Source: CAMBDS01 sp964355675
GTDB lineage: Bacteria > Electryoneota > AABM5-125-24 > Hatepunaeales > Hatepunaeaceae
Direction of reading: 5' to 3'
Assembly (NCBI GenBank): GCA_964355675.1
Contig: CAYHEC010000038.1
Span: 1 to 28,238 of the forward strand
DNA: 28,238 nucleotides
A model generated the notes under the pieces. It was not told the DNA's origin. It ran no database searches and saw nothing but the letters and a program-made list of their open reading frames with translations. Below are positions 1-8,218 of this stretch, one piece after another; positions within the stretch are counted from its first letter, which is position 1, and each line of letters opens with the position of its first letter. A program made the position numbers and the translations under genes.

Positions 1-1176
1 GGTCGTGGTACCGATATTAAACTCGGCGCGGGTGTTGTCCGATTTTTAGATGAGACTAATAGCAAAGAAGGCGCCGAAGGTGGTTTACAGATTATCGGCA
101 CCGAACGACACGAATCCCGACGTATTGACCGACAGCTACGCGGCAGGTCTGGCCGTCAAGGCGACCCGGGCGCTTCGATTTTTTATTTATCTCTCGAAGA
201 TGATTTGATGCGATTGTTCGGTACCGACCGGATTGCTGGCATAATGGACAGGCTTGGCGTGAAGGAAGGGGAGGTTATCACCCATCCTTTGGTGACCCGT
301 TCTATCGAAAAAGCCCAAAAGCGTGTCGAAGCTTACAATTTTGGTATCAGAAAACACCTTCTCGAATACGACGATACCATGAATCAGCAACGTGAAGTGA
401 TTTACGGACGACGACGCGCTCTGCTTTTTACCGAGGATATTCGCCAAGTATTAGAGAAAGTTGTTGCTGAGTATTTGGATGTGCTGGTCGATGAATTGAT
501 GGATGATCGGTCTATGCCCGATCTGTGGGATCAGGATGAGATTCGCCAGAAGCTTCGACGAAATCTACAAGTCGATTCGCCTCCAGTAAGCGACTGGAAA
601 ACCATGACGAAGCCTGCAGATTGGCATGAGTACCTGCTGAATCAAGCACTCATTACTTTCGATCGACGTCGCGATCTCTACAGCCCAGATAAATTCGATC
701 CATTTGTCAGATGGGTGGCGTTACGCACTATCGACGAAAAATGGAAAGACCATCTTTACGATATGGATAGGTTGAAAGAAGGCGTCGGACTACGAGCCTA
801 CGGACAACGAGATCCCTTGATTGAGTACAAAAAAGAGGGATTCGAACTTTTTAGCGCGCTTCTCGATACCATTAACGAGGAGACTGTTCGTATAATATTC
901 AGTTCTGTGATACAAGATCCTCGTGAACAGCGCGTTACTGCTCCTTCAAGGCTTATGTACGTTAAACCTGAGGGTGCAAGTGCCACGGCTCGTATCCAAA
1001 AAAGTGAGGTGGAGGGTGATGAAGCTGATCCACCACAACGCAACACCTCGCGGAACGACAATCAGCAAGCTGTAAAGCGTGAACCGGTCAGGGTAGAACC
1101 TGCCGTAGGCCGTAATGATCCTTGCCCATGTGGCAGTGGAAAAAAATACAAAAAGTGCCACGGCGCAACGCTGTAA
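1..1176 (+). CDS. secA: Protein translocase subunit SecA, C-terminal part (5' end outside window)
   Basis: SecA is the ATPase motor that drives preproteins through SecYEG at the inner membrane. The frame is open from base 1, so only the last 391 residues are present. The window begins inside the second helicase-like domain with GRGTDIKLG and continues with IIGTERHESRRID and LRGRSGRQGDPG (motif VI, arginine finger), then LEDDLMRLFG. The helical scaffold and wing follow, with WKDHLYDMDRLKEGVGLRAYGQRDPL, which is typical of SecA. After a variable, polar linker the protein ends in the zinc-binding SEC-C motif, VGRNDPCPCGSGKKYKKCHG, which contacts SecB, ribosomes or phospholipid. The fragment is intact to its TAA stop. 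The gene heads (in this window) a tight plus-strand run into smg and topA. Identification is secure; only the N-terminal half is unseen. Confidence 0.97.
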   Translation, partial: GRGTDIKLGAGVVRFLDETNSKEGAEGGLQIIGTERHESRRIDRQLRGRSGRQGDPGASIFYLSLEDDLMRLFGTDRIAGIMDRLGVKEGEVITHPLVTRSIEKAQKRVEAYNFGIRKHLLEYDDTMNQQREVIYGRRRALLFTEDIRQVLEKVVAEYLDVLVDELMDDRSMPDLWDQDEIRQKLRRNLQVDSPPVSDWKTMTKPADWHEYLLNQALITFDRRRDLYSPDKFDPFVRWVALRTIDEKWKDHLYDMDRLKEGVGLRAYGQRDPLIEYKKEGFELFSALLDTINEETVRIIFSSVIQDPREQRVTAPSRLMYVKPEGASATARIQKSEVEGDEADPPQRNTSRNDNQQAVKREPVRVEPAVGRNDPCPCGSGKKYKKCHGATL

Positions 1177-1195
1177 ATTGTTTATCAGGAGCATG

Positions 1196-1666
1196 ATGGA
1201 GCGCCATATTGTTGAAATCCTCGCAATTTTGATTCGTGAATACCCTGAGGGTGCAATCACACCCGACGATTTTGAACCGATTGCCAATAATCTGATCGGC
1301 CTGGGATATACGCATCAGGAGATCGAGGCGGCACTGTTTTGGTTTTATAATCGCCAGGAACTACGATTCCAAAATAAAGCCGAGGATCATTTCTCTAAAG
1401 AATCTTTCCGCTTTCTACATGATGCTGAACGCAATGTGATTTCCCCTGAAGCCTATGGCTATCTAATTGAACTTCAACAGCTCAGTTTAATCAATCTGAC
1501 CGAAATGGATATGATTATTGAGCGAGCCGTTATGATCGGTGGCCGTGGCCTCGACACAAACGAAATAAAAATGTTCATCGCGGCTATTATTATGGAGCAA
1601 TCCTCCTCATTTTCGCCGGCGATGCAAACCGTTATGTTAAAAACACCCTCTGACAAGGTTCATTGA
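1196..1666 (+). CDS. smg: Smg family protein (DUF494)
   Basis: This 156-residue protein of the Smg/DUF494 family has no settled biochemical function. In Proteobacteria smg lies beside dprA and a topoisomerase-type zinc-ribbon gene, and here it lies directly before topA, which agrees with that association. The family pattern is visible: an N-terminal helical segment (ERHIVEILAILIREYP), a middle region reading EIEAALFWF, the FLHDAERNVISPEAYGYLIELQQLSLIN segment, and a C-terminal helix ending in Val-His, as many Smg proteins end in Leu-His. An AGGAG at 1187-1191 supports a start at ATG 1196, or at the adjacent in-frame ATG 1193; an upstream in-frame ATG inside secA lacks such a site. The gene begins about 20 bases after secA and its stop overlaps the topA start by three bases, suggesting translational coupling. 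Confidence 0.85.
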   Translation: MERHIVEILAILIREYPEGAITPDDFEPIANNLIGLGYTHQEIEAALFWFYNRQELRFQNKAEDHFSKESFRFLHDAERNVISPEAYGYLIELQQLSLINLTEMDMIIERAVMIGGRGLDTNEIKMFIAAIIMEQSSSFSPAMQTVMLKTPSDKVH

Positions 1667-4017
1667 GCCCTATAACCAAAAAATCATCCACTACGAAAAA
1701 AATCGCCGTAAAAAGTTCTAGTACCAAAAAAATCGCTAAAACGCACGACGAATCGGGTGGAGAAATCCAAGCAGGACGATCTCTCATTATTGTTGAGTCT
1801 CCTACCAAAGCGCGCACCCTGAGTAAATTTCTCGGTGCGCATTTTATTGTCAAGGCAAGTGGTGGACATGTTCGTGACCTGCCTCAAAAGGAATTGGGTG
1901 TCGATCTGACTCGCAATTTCGAACCTGTATATATACCGCTTCCCAGCAAAAAAAAGATCATCGACGAACTTGCGGCGTTGGCTCACAAATGTAAAGAAGT
2001 GATTCTGGCTACCGACCCCGACCGGGAAGGGGAGGCCATCGCTTGGCATATCGGGCATATTCTCAAGCTGAAATCCTTGAAAGATGTTCAACGGGTTCAG
2101 TTTCACGAGATAACCAAATCTGCCGTTCAGGCGGCGCTTGCCACCCCAGGCCGAATCGACATGAGTAAAGTGGACGCCCAGCAAGCCCGCAGGATCATGG
2201 ATAGACTCGTTGGTTATCAAGTAAGTCCGCTTCTTTGGAAAACTGTAACTGGCGGGCTTTCCGCTGGACGGGTTCAGTCTGTGGCATTACGTTTACTTTG
2301 TGAGCGCGAAGCCGAGATCAATGCTTTCAAGGCAGTTGAGTACTGGACCATCGATGGCAAATTCAAAGGTGAAAATGTCGATCCATTTCTCGCAAGACTC
2401 GTTAAAATTGCCGGAAAAAAGATTGAGCTCCCGGACGCTAAGGTCACTGAAAATTCTGTCGCACGTCTCAAAGTACTCACCTACCGCGTCGCCGATATCA
2501 AAAAGACCCGTAAAAAGCGGTCGCCTTATCCACCCTATATCACCAGCACCCTTCAGCAGGATGCTTCGCGCCGATTAGGATTTCCGGTCAAACGATCTAT
2601 GGCGGTGGCGCAAAAACTCTATGAAGGCATCGAACTTGGCCCCAAAGGTTTTGTCGGTCTCATAACCTACATGCGAACAGATTCGCTCAGAGTCTCGACC
2701 GAATCCGTCGAGGCGGCACGCGGATTTATCGCTTCTGAATACGGTCCTGATTTCGTCAGTCCAAGTCCAAGATATTATAAAAATAAGAAAAGTACTGTTC
2801 AAGACGCTCACGAGGCTATCCGTCCTACCGACGTCAGGCTGACTCCCGAGTCTATCAAAGCGTTTCTTACACCCGAGGAGTTCAGACTCTATGATTTGAT
2901 CTGGCGTCAATTTATTTCTACGCAGATGATCGACGCCGAATTCGACGTTACAACTGTCTTGATCGAAGGCGGGAGGGAGGCTGAATTCCGCGCAACCGGT
3001 CAAATTACGGTACGGGAAGGTTTTCTACTCCTCTCCAAATCAAAAAAGAAAAAAAATGAGGATGATGAATCGGTCGAGGAAAAACCGGACGAGGAAGAAA
3101 ATCTTACCGCGATTCCCGCCAATCTTATGGTCGGAATGCCACTCGACTTATTAGACTTAAAATCCGATCAACATTTTACCCAACCACCACCTCATTACAA
3201 CGAAGCCTCTTTAGTAAAAGAACTTGACGAAAAAGGCATAGGCAGACCAAGTACTTACGCTACAATCATCTCGACTCTCCTCGACCGCACTTACGCCGAG
3301 CGAAAAGAAAAACTTCTTTTCCCAACCGATCTCGGTAAAACTGTGAACACTATTTTGGTGGATCGTTTTCCAGACATCTTTTCGATTGAGTTCACCGCGA
3401 AGATGGAGGAGGAACTCGACAAAATCGAAGAGGGGACCGTCTGGCGAACAGTCCTTGACGACTTCTACAATCCATTCAAAGCGGCGCTGGATTCTGCGCT
3501 GAATATGAAAACGGAGCTGAAAAAAAATAGTTTACAGCCTGTTGGACGCAAATGTCCTGAGTGTAGTCGCGACCTTATTTACAAGTTTGGTAAGCGCGGA
3601 AAGTTCATTTCATGCTCGGGATTTCCTGAATGTAAATATGCCGAAAACAGTAGCGGAGAAGCTCCTGTAATGGTTGAGGAAAAATGTCCTAAGTGCGGTC
3701 TTCCCTTGATGAAACGCACAGGTCGATTCGGGCCGTTCCTCGGTTGTAGCGGTTACCCAAAGTGTAAAACTATCGTGCAAGTGACTTCCCAACACAAATG
3801 CCCCAAAGAAGGTTGCGAGGGAACGATCTCCGAACGTCGTACAAAGGGGATGAAAATTTTCTTCGGTTGTAGCCGCTACCCGGACTGTGATTTCGTCAGT
3901 TGGGATCCGCCCGTGGAAGGACCTTGCCCACAATGTGGTGCGCCGACATTGTTGAAGAAAGAGCGGAAGGGTGGAGAAACTATAAAGTGCGGCCGTTGCG
4001 ATTGGAGCAAGACCTAA
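1663..4017 (+). CDS. topA: DNA topoisomerase I (type IA), with four C-terminal Cys4 zinc ribbons
   Basis: This 784-residue enzyme relaxes negative supercoils through a covalent 5'-phosphotyrosyl intermediate. The Toprim domain begins near residue 40 (LIIVESPTKA, Glu45) and carries the DxDxE metal site DPDRE at 118-122. The catalytic tyrosine is Tyr336 in GLITYMRTDS. The core includes HEAIRPTD and GIGRPSTYA. Four Cys4 ribbons follow, starting at Cys631, Cys675, Cys713 and Cys755, as in E. coli-like TopA. The start is TTG at 1663, overlapping the smg stop; no other Met or good start precedes the Toprim domain. Oddities are a basic Lys/Ser/Thr-rich N-terminal tail (residues 5-26, with TKKIA occurring twice) and a charged insert of Lys followed by Asp/Glu around residues 460-480. 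The stop is followed immediately by the recombinase GTG. Confidence 0.96.
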   Translation: MSPITKKSSTTKKIAVKSSSTKKIAKTHDESGGEIQAGRSLIIVESPTKARTLSKFLGAHFIVKASGGHVRDLPQKELGVDLTRNFEPVYIPLPSKKKIIDELAALAHKCKEVILATDPDREGEAIAWHIGHILKLKSLKDVQRVQFHEITKSAVQAALATPGRIDMSKVDAQQARRIMDRLVGYQVSPLLWKTVTGGLSAGRVQSVALRLLCEREAEINAFKAVEYWTIDGKFKGENVDPFLARLVKIAGKKIELPDAKVTENSVARLKVLTYRVADIKKTRKKRSPYPPYITSTLQQDASRRLGFPVKRSMAVAQKLYEGIELGPKGFVGLITYMRTDSLRVSTESVEAARGFIASEYGPDFVSPSPRYYKNKKSTVQDAHEAIRPTDVRLTPESIKAFLTPEEFRLYDLIWRQFISTQMIDAEFDVTTVLIEGGREAEFRATGQITVREGFLLLSKSKKKKNEDDESVEEKPDEEENLTAIPANLMVGMPLDLLDLKSDQHFTQPPPHYNEASLVKELDEKGIGRPSTYATIISTLLDRTYAERKEKLLFPTDLGKTVNTILVDRFPDIFSIEFTAKMEEELDKIEEGTVWRTVLDDFYNPFKAALDSALNMKTELKKNSLQPVGRKCPECSRDLIYKFGKRGKFISCSGFPECKYAENSSGEAPVMVEEKCPKCGLPLMKRTGRFGPFLGCSGYPKCKTIVQVTSQHKCPKEGCEGTISERRTKGMKIFFGCSRYPDCDFVSWDPPVEGPCPQCGAPTLLKKERKGGETIKCGRCDWSKT

Positions 4018-4917
4018 GTGGAAACAGACCATATTTCCGAATTTATTCAGCACATCACTGCTGGAGGGAGATATAGTCCGGAAACAATCAGAGCGTATTC
4101 TGCAGATCTCAGGCTTTATTCGTCACATCTTGCCGATCGTGGTCGAGACCCAATTAAGGCTGATTACCGCGATGTCCGCGACCACATCTATCATCTGCAT
4201 CGTGTGGGAAATTGTGCAAGGAGCATCGGTCGCAAACTCGCTTCTATAAAATCCTTCTACAGGCATTTACAACGACTTGGCATCATAGAAGGCAATCCGG
4301 CTCGAATGGTAACTCGACCCAAAGAAAAGCGAGCTCTGCCCGGATCGCTTCCGGAAGAGGAGTTAAAACAGGTTCTTGACGAACCCGCTGATGATCGTAG
4401 GTTCATTATCAGGGATTTGGCAATGACCGAGCTTTTGTACGGTTGCGGTTTGCGAATCTCCGAATTGACAGGGTTAAATTGCTCCTCGCTGAGTGACGAT
4501 ATGGTGAGAGTTTTGGGCAAGGGAGGCAAGGAACGAATTGTCCCTGTTACCAAAATTGCGATGATTGCTATTCAGAAGTATCTGAAGATTAGGCACACAA
4601 ACTCGACCTCTGAAAATGACGCAGACGCGCTTTTTCTCAGTCATTCGGGCAGGCGGATCACAGCAAGAGATGCAAACCGACGCGTAGAAAAGGTTATCGG
4701 GGGGATTGGGGCCGAAAAACCTCACCCGCATCAGTTACGGCACTCTTACGCTACGCATCTACTAAATAACGGCGCTTCGCTACGCGAAGTGCAGGAATTG
4801 TTAGGGCATTCAAGCCCAACAACAACACAAATTTACACACACGTTGAGGTTGAGAGATTGGTCAAAATTTACGATCAGGCTCACCCTCGCGCTAAAGAAA
4901 GGCAGGAAATGACATGA
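4018..4917 (+). CDS. xerC: Site-specific tyrosine recombinase XerC/XerD type
   Basis: This 299-residue tyrosine recombinase is probably the one that resolves chromosome dimers at dif. It has an N-terminal SAM-like DNA-binding domain (residues about 1-90) and a C-terminal catalytic domain with the complete active site: Arg146 (GLRISEL), Lys168 (GKGGKER), His238 and Arg241 (HQLRH), His264 (LGHSS) and nucleophile Tyr273 (TQIYTH). The length matches XerC/XerD (about 300). The GTG start directly abuts the topA stop, and the TGA overlaps the ATG of hpf by four bases. The topA-xerC pairing is also found in Bacillus and many other lineages, where hslVU often follows; hslVU is absent here. XerC rather than XerD is inferred from context, so the symbol is less certain than the family. 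No integrase-like mobile context is visible around it. Confidence 0.88.
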   Translation: METDHISEFIQHITAGGRYSPETIRAYSADLRLYSSHLADRGRDPIKADYRDVRDHIYHLHRVGNCARSIGRKLASIKSFYRHLQRLGIIEGNPARMVTRPKEKRALPGSLPEEELKQVLDEPADDRRFIIRDLAMTELLYGCGLRISELTGLNCSSLSDDMVRVLGKGGKERIVPVTKIAMIAIQKYLKIRHTNSTSENDADALFLSHSGRRITARDANRRVEKVIGGIGAEKPHPHQLRHSYATHLLNNGASLREVQELLGHSSPTTTQIYTHVEVERLVKIYDQAHPRAKERQEMT

Positions 4918-5201
4918 AAATTACTTTTTCAGCGAGGCATTTCGAAGCGCCCGCCAAGCTTAAAGACTTTACAACTGATGAAATCAAAAGACTTAAGAAA
5001 TATTTCGACAATGTTATGAATGTCGATGTTATATTCGAGGAATCCGGCTCCAATAAGTCGTTCGAGATTCGAGTGAAATTGCACGGAAAATTCTTGACCT
5101 CGAAAACCGAGGACACTGATTTCTATAAAATGATTCCGAAAGTTATCGATAAGCTTGAAGCTCAGTTGAGAACCGCAAAAGATAAAGCCTCTGATCGATA
5201 A
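4914..5201 (+). CDS. hpf: Ribosome hibernation-promoting factor, short form (HPF/RaiA family)
   Basis: This 95-residue protein of the S30AE family binds the 30S decoding centre and keeps ribosomes inactive in starvation or stationary phase. The fold pattern is visible: MKITFSARHFE as the first strand and start of helix 1, a lysine-rich helix (LKDFTTDEIKRLKKYF), strands with VDVIFEE and FEIRVKLHG, and a final helix DFYKMIPKVIDKLEAQLRTAKDK. It is the short type and lacks the C-terminal dimerisation domain of long HPF, so 100S ribosome formation would need another factor. An AGGA six bases upstream and an ATGA overlap with the recombinase indicate coupled translation. It is followed by hprK; hpf also often lies near rpoN and phosphotransferase-type regulators in other bacteria. 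Confidence 0.85.
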   Translation: MKITFSARHFEAPAKLKDFTTDEIKRLKKYFDNVMNVDVIFEESGSNKSFEIRVKLHGKFLTSKTEDTDFYKMIPKVIDKLEAQLRTAKDKASDR

Positions 5202-5230
5202 CAACTATTCGCGCCGCAATTGGAGGTAAT

Positions 5231-6193
5231 TTGATTGAAGTAGCAGATCTCGTCAAGGACACTGCCCGTCGTTTAGGGTTGAAAGCTGTTACTGGCGAAA
5301 AAGGTATGCACCGAACAATCGGGCAACAGGAGCTTAACCGGCCCGGACTTGCGCTTGCCGGATTCTTCGAACTCTTCCAAGCCGATAGAATACAAATTAT
5401 TGGTAACACCGAGATTTTATTCCTGAACCAGATGTCCGACGACGCAATGGAATCTGTACTCCGGAAGCTTTTCGACTACCCGCTCCCTTGCGTAATCATC
5501 ACCAATCGGAATAAACCTCCAGTTCAACTAATCGCTATTGCCGATCAGCAATCGATACCACTTTTTACCACAAAACTCAATACTACCGAACTGACGTTTC
5601 ATCTTTCCCACTACTTGACTGATCGTTTCTCACCGGCTGAGTCAACGCACGGAACTCTGGTCGATGTCTATGGAACAGGCCTTCTTTTTATTGGGCGAGC
5701 CGGTATCGGCAAAAGTGAGATTGCCCTCGACTTGGTCGAACGAGGGCATAGGCTGGTCGCCGATGACATTGTGGTTATTACTCGCAAAGCGCCGGGAATT
5801 CTGCTCGGATCTGGGCCAGAAATGCTAAAACATCTACTTGAGATTAGGGGATTGGGCGTCATCGATGTCCGCCAGATTTTCGGAGTTCGAGCTATTCGTT
5901 TACAAAAAAGGATAGAGACTATCGTCGAGCTGAGAGAATGGGACGGAAAAGAGGAGTACGAGAGGCTCGGTCTGGAAACGGTCTATAAGAATATCTTGGG
6001 AATTGATATCCCGTTAATTCGTCTGCCGATCTACGCCGGCAAAAACATTACTGTCATTGCTGAAGCCATTGCTCTAACTCAACATTTGAAAGTTTACGGC
6101 CACAACGCCGCAGAGGAATTGGCACACCGGCAATCTGCAACTATGAAACAGAAGCGAATTATTTCCGATTATCTTCGCTGGGACAACGAATAA
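5231..6193 (+). CDS. hprK: HPr kinase/phosphorylase
   Basis: HprK phosphorylates a serine of HPr and also removes the phosphate by phosphorolysis, linking PTS activity to metabolic regulation. The 320-residue product has the family's N-terminal domain (about 1-130) and C-terminal catalytic domain. The latter contains His140 in THGTLVDVYG, Walker A GRAGIGKS at 155-162, the DDIV segment after it, and the HprK signature LLEIRGLGVIDVRQIFG near 200-217. Length matches the family (about 310-330). The TTG start is well supported by GGAGG at 5222-5226. No HPr or EI gene lies in the window. In Gram-negative and candidate-phylum bacteria HprK often belongs to a regulatory PTS without sugar transport, so that role is an inference here. 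It lies 29 bases after hpf and just before ade. Confidence 0.94.
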   Translation: MIEVADLVKDTARRLGLKAVTGEKGMHRTIGQQELNRPGLALAGFFELFQADRIQIIGNTEILFLNQMSDDAMESVLRKLFDYPLPCVIITNRNKPPVQLIAIADQQSIPLFTTKLNTTELTFHLSHYLTDRFSPAESTHGTLVDVYGTGLLFIGRAGIGKSEIALDLVERGHRLVADDIVVITRKAPGILLGSGPEMLKHLLEIRGLGVIDVRQIFGVRAIRLQKRIETIVELREWDGKEEYERLGLETVYKNILGIDIPLIRLPIYAGKNITVIAEAIALTQHLKVYGHNAAEELAHRQSATMKQKRIISDYLRWDNE

Positions 6194-6216
6194 CTCGATA
6201 AGTGAAGGAAAATAAC

Positions 6217-7941
6217 TTGCAAGACGCTAAGATTTCTCAATTACAAGAATTACTTTCAGTTGCGCGCGGAGATTGCCCTGCTGATTTGGTATTGAAAAAC
6301 GCTCGCATAATCAATGTCTTTTCCGGAGACATTGTTTCCGGATCAGTTGCCATTTTCAACGGTCGTATTGCAGGCATCGGTGAATACGAGGGAAGAGAAG
6401 TCATCGATTTGGGAGGCAAGTATCTTTCGCCCGGTCTGATCGAAGGACACATCCACATCGAGAGCTCTAAGCTGACGCCTCCACGCTTCGCCGAATTAAT
6501 AGTGCCGCACGGTACTACCACCGTAATCGCGGATCCACACGAAATAGCTAACGTTTGGGGCATCGATGGAATCCGTTTTATGATTCGTCAATCACGAAAC
6601 CTGCCCGTCGATATCTTCTTCATGCTCCCGTCCTGTGTACCTGCAACTTCTTTGGAAACAGCCGGAGCATCGCTGTCAGCAAATGACATTGCGCCTCTAC
6701 TGATGGAAGAACGGGTTATCGGGATTGCCGAGATGATGAATTATCCCGGAGCTCTTCACGGCGCTCCTGAAGTTCTTGCCAAGATATTGTTGTCCGATGG
6801 CGTCCGGCCCGTCGATGGACATGCTCCGAACCTTTCTGGCAAGCATCTCTCGGCTTACATTGCCGCCGGTCCCTCCACTGATCACGAATGTAATTCGCTC
6901 GCTGAAGCGCGCGAAAAACTATCGCTGGGAATGCGTGTAATGATTCGTGAGGGGAGCACCGCCAAAAACATCGATGATTTGATCGAAATTGTTGACGACA
7001 CTACCGAACGGCGTTGTCTCTTTGTTTCCGATGACCGAAGACCCGGCGACTTACTTGCCGATGGACATCTCGACTGCATTCTACGTCAAGCGGTTAGAAA
7101 GGGCATGAAACCGGTTACGGCGATCAGGATGGTTACCCTGAACCCCGCCGAGACGTTCGATTTAAAGGATCGTGGAGGAATCAGACCCGGTTGGAAGGCC
7201 GATCTCGTCGCTTTCGATGACCTTCGCGAGTTCAACGTCACACATGTCTGGAAGGATGGAAATCTCGTCTCGGAAAATGGTAATTACCTGCCTAAATCTA
7301 ACTATATTGAACCTATTCCCTACAAGCCTCTTCCTATTCCTGCCTTAAACGATAATGTCCTTCTGGTGAAGGATAGCGGAAGTCTTGTCAGAGTTATTGG
7401 CGTCATTCCAAGCAAAATTCTGACCGAATCTCGAGTTCTCAAAATACCGGCTGTTGGCGGCTATTTGATGCCCGATCCGCTTCAGGACATTGCTAAATTG
7501 GTTGTAATTGAAAGGCATTCCGGCAGTGGCAGAACGGCTGTTGCTTTTGTTCAGGGCATGGGTCTAAAGGAAGGCGCGCTCGGTTCGACTGTCGCGCATG
7601 ATTCACATAATGTCATTCTTTGTGGAATGGACGACCGTTCGATTATTACGGCATTAAATTGGCTTATCGCCGAGGGCGGCGGACAGGTTACAGCTTTGGG
7701 AGATAAAGTGTTGGCAGAAATGCCGTTACCCATCGCCGGATTGATGAGTGCCGAACAGCCACAGCAAGTCGCAAAGCAGGAAGAACAGCTGATTGATACT
7801 GCTCATAAACTGGGAAGCACGCTGGATGACCCCTTCATGGCATTAAGTTTTCTTGCACTTCCGGTTATTCCCGAATTGAAGTTGACAGATTACGGGCTGG
7901 TCGATGTCAGCCAATTCAAGCATGTTCCGCTTTTTGTTTGA
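6217..7941 (+). CDS. ade: Adenine deaminase (Ade, amidohydrolase family)
   Basis: This enzyme converts adenine to hypoxanthine and ammonia in purine salvage. The sequence is a full-length Ade of about 574 residues. An N-terminal beta-sandwich part (DLVLKNARIINVFSGD) leads to the metal site GHIHIESS (His78, His80). The barrel follows with HGTTTVIADPHEIANV, IGIAEMMNYPG, VDGHAPNLSG, DHECNS, MIREGSTAKN and FVSDDRRPGDL. The Ade-specific C-terminal domain has HDSHNVILCG, LNWLIAEGGG and LPIAGLMS. I chose TTG 6217 because AAGGA at 6205-6209 lies seven bases upstream; an in-frame GTG at 6202 would add five residues but has no ribosome site. The gene ends the presumed secA-to-ade operon. Why a purine enzyme follows hprK is not clear from sequence. 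Confidence 0.94.
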   Translation: MQDAKISQLQELLSVARGDCPADLVLKNARIINVFSGDIVSGSVAIFNGRIAGIGEYEGREVIDLGGKYLSPGLIEGHIHIESSKLTPPRFAELIVPHGTTTVIADPHEIANVWGIDGIRFMIRQSRNLPVDIFFMLPSCVPATSLETAGASLSANDIAPLLMEERVIGIAEMMNYPGALHGAPEVLAKILLSDGVRPVDGHAPNLSGKHLSAYIAAGPSTDHECNSLAEAREKLSLGMRVMIREGSTAKNIDDLIEIVDDTTERRCLFVSDDRRPGDLLADGHLDCILRQAVRKGMKPVTAIRMVTLNPAETFDLKDRGGIRPGWKADLVAFDDLREFNVTHVWKDGNLVSENGNYLPKSNYIEPIPYKPLPIPALNDNVLLVKDSGSLVRVIGVIPSKILTESRVLKIPAVGGYLMPDPLQDIAKLVVIERHSGSGRTAVAFVQGMGLKEGALGSTVAHDSHNVILCGMDDRSIITALNWLIAEGGGQVTALGDKVLAEMPLPIAGLMSAEQPQQVAKQEEQLIDTAHKLGSTLDDPFMALSFLALPVIPELKLTDYGLVDVSQFKHVPLFV

Positions 7942-7996
7942 CAATCTCGATCTGTTGTTGATTTTCTTTATGGCGTTAGTGTGTTGTCATTAGAAT

Positions 7997-8161
7997 AATG
8001 ATCGGTAGCGCAGCGATTTATCGCGCTGCATGTTGAGATAGTGAGTGGTGTCATGTGAGGCACATGACACCACAATGGAAGAATGATCGGTAGCGCAGCG
8101 ATTTATCGCGCTGCATGTTGAGATAGCGAGTGCTGTCATGTGAGGCACATGACACCACAAT
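7997..8161. repeat. Two tandem 80-bp repeats, each with two hairpins
   Basis: Copy 1 (7997-8076) and copy 2 (8082-8161) differ at two positions and have a period of 85. Each copy contains a GCAGCG/CGCTGC hairpin (8010-8029, 8095-8114) followed by a GTGGTGTCATG hairpin (8045-8073, 8130-8158; loop TGAGGCA). The stem is perfect over 11 bp in copy 1 and can extend into the loop to 13 bp; copy 2 has one mismatch. The second hairpin recurs at 14835-14863 and 24598-24626. The repeats fill most of the 277-base gap between ade and glmM. No coding potential is evident. Confidence 0.9.
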
Positions 8162-8218
8162 ATTGGTATAGTATCATGAGTTCGGACAAACTCATCAATA
8201 CATTTCTTAGGATTTACT

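Noticed and set aside
1115..1195. Upstream ATG for smg inside secA
   Set aside because: It overlaps the secA zinc-motif codons and lacks a ribosome site, whereas ATG 1193/1196 follows AGGAG.
4018..4917. Phage or transposon integrase
   Set aside because: The sequence and length match XerC/XerD, the topA neighbour is typical of chromosomal xer genes, and no other mobile-element gene or attachment site is visible.
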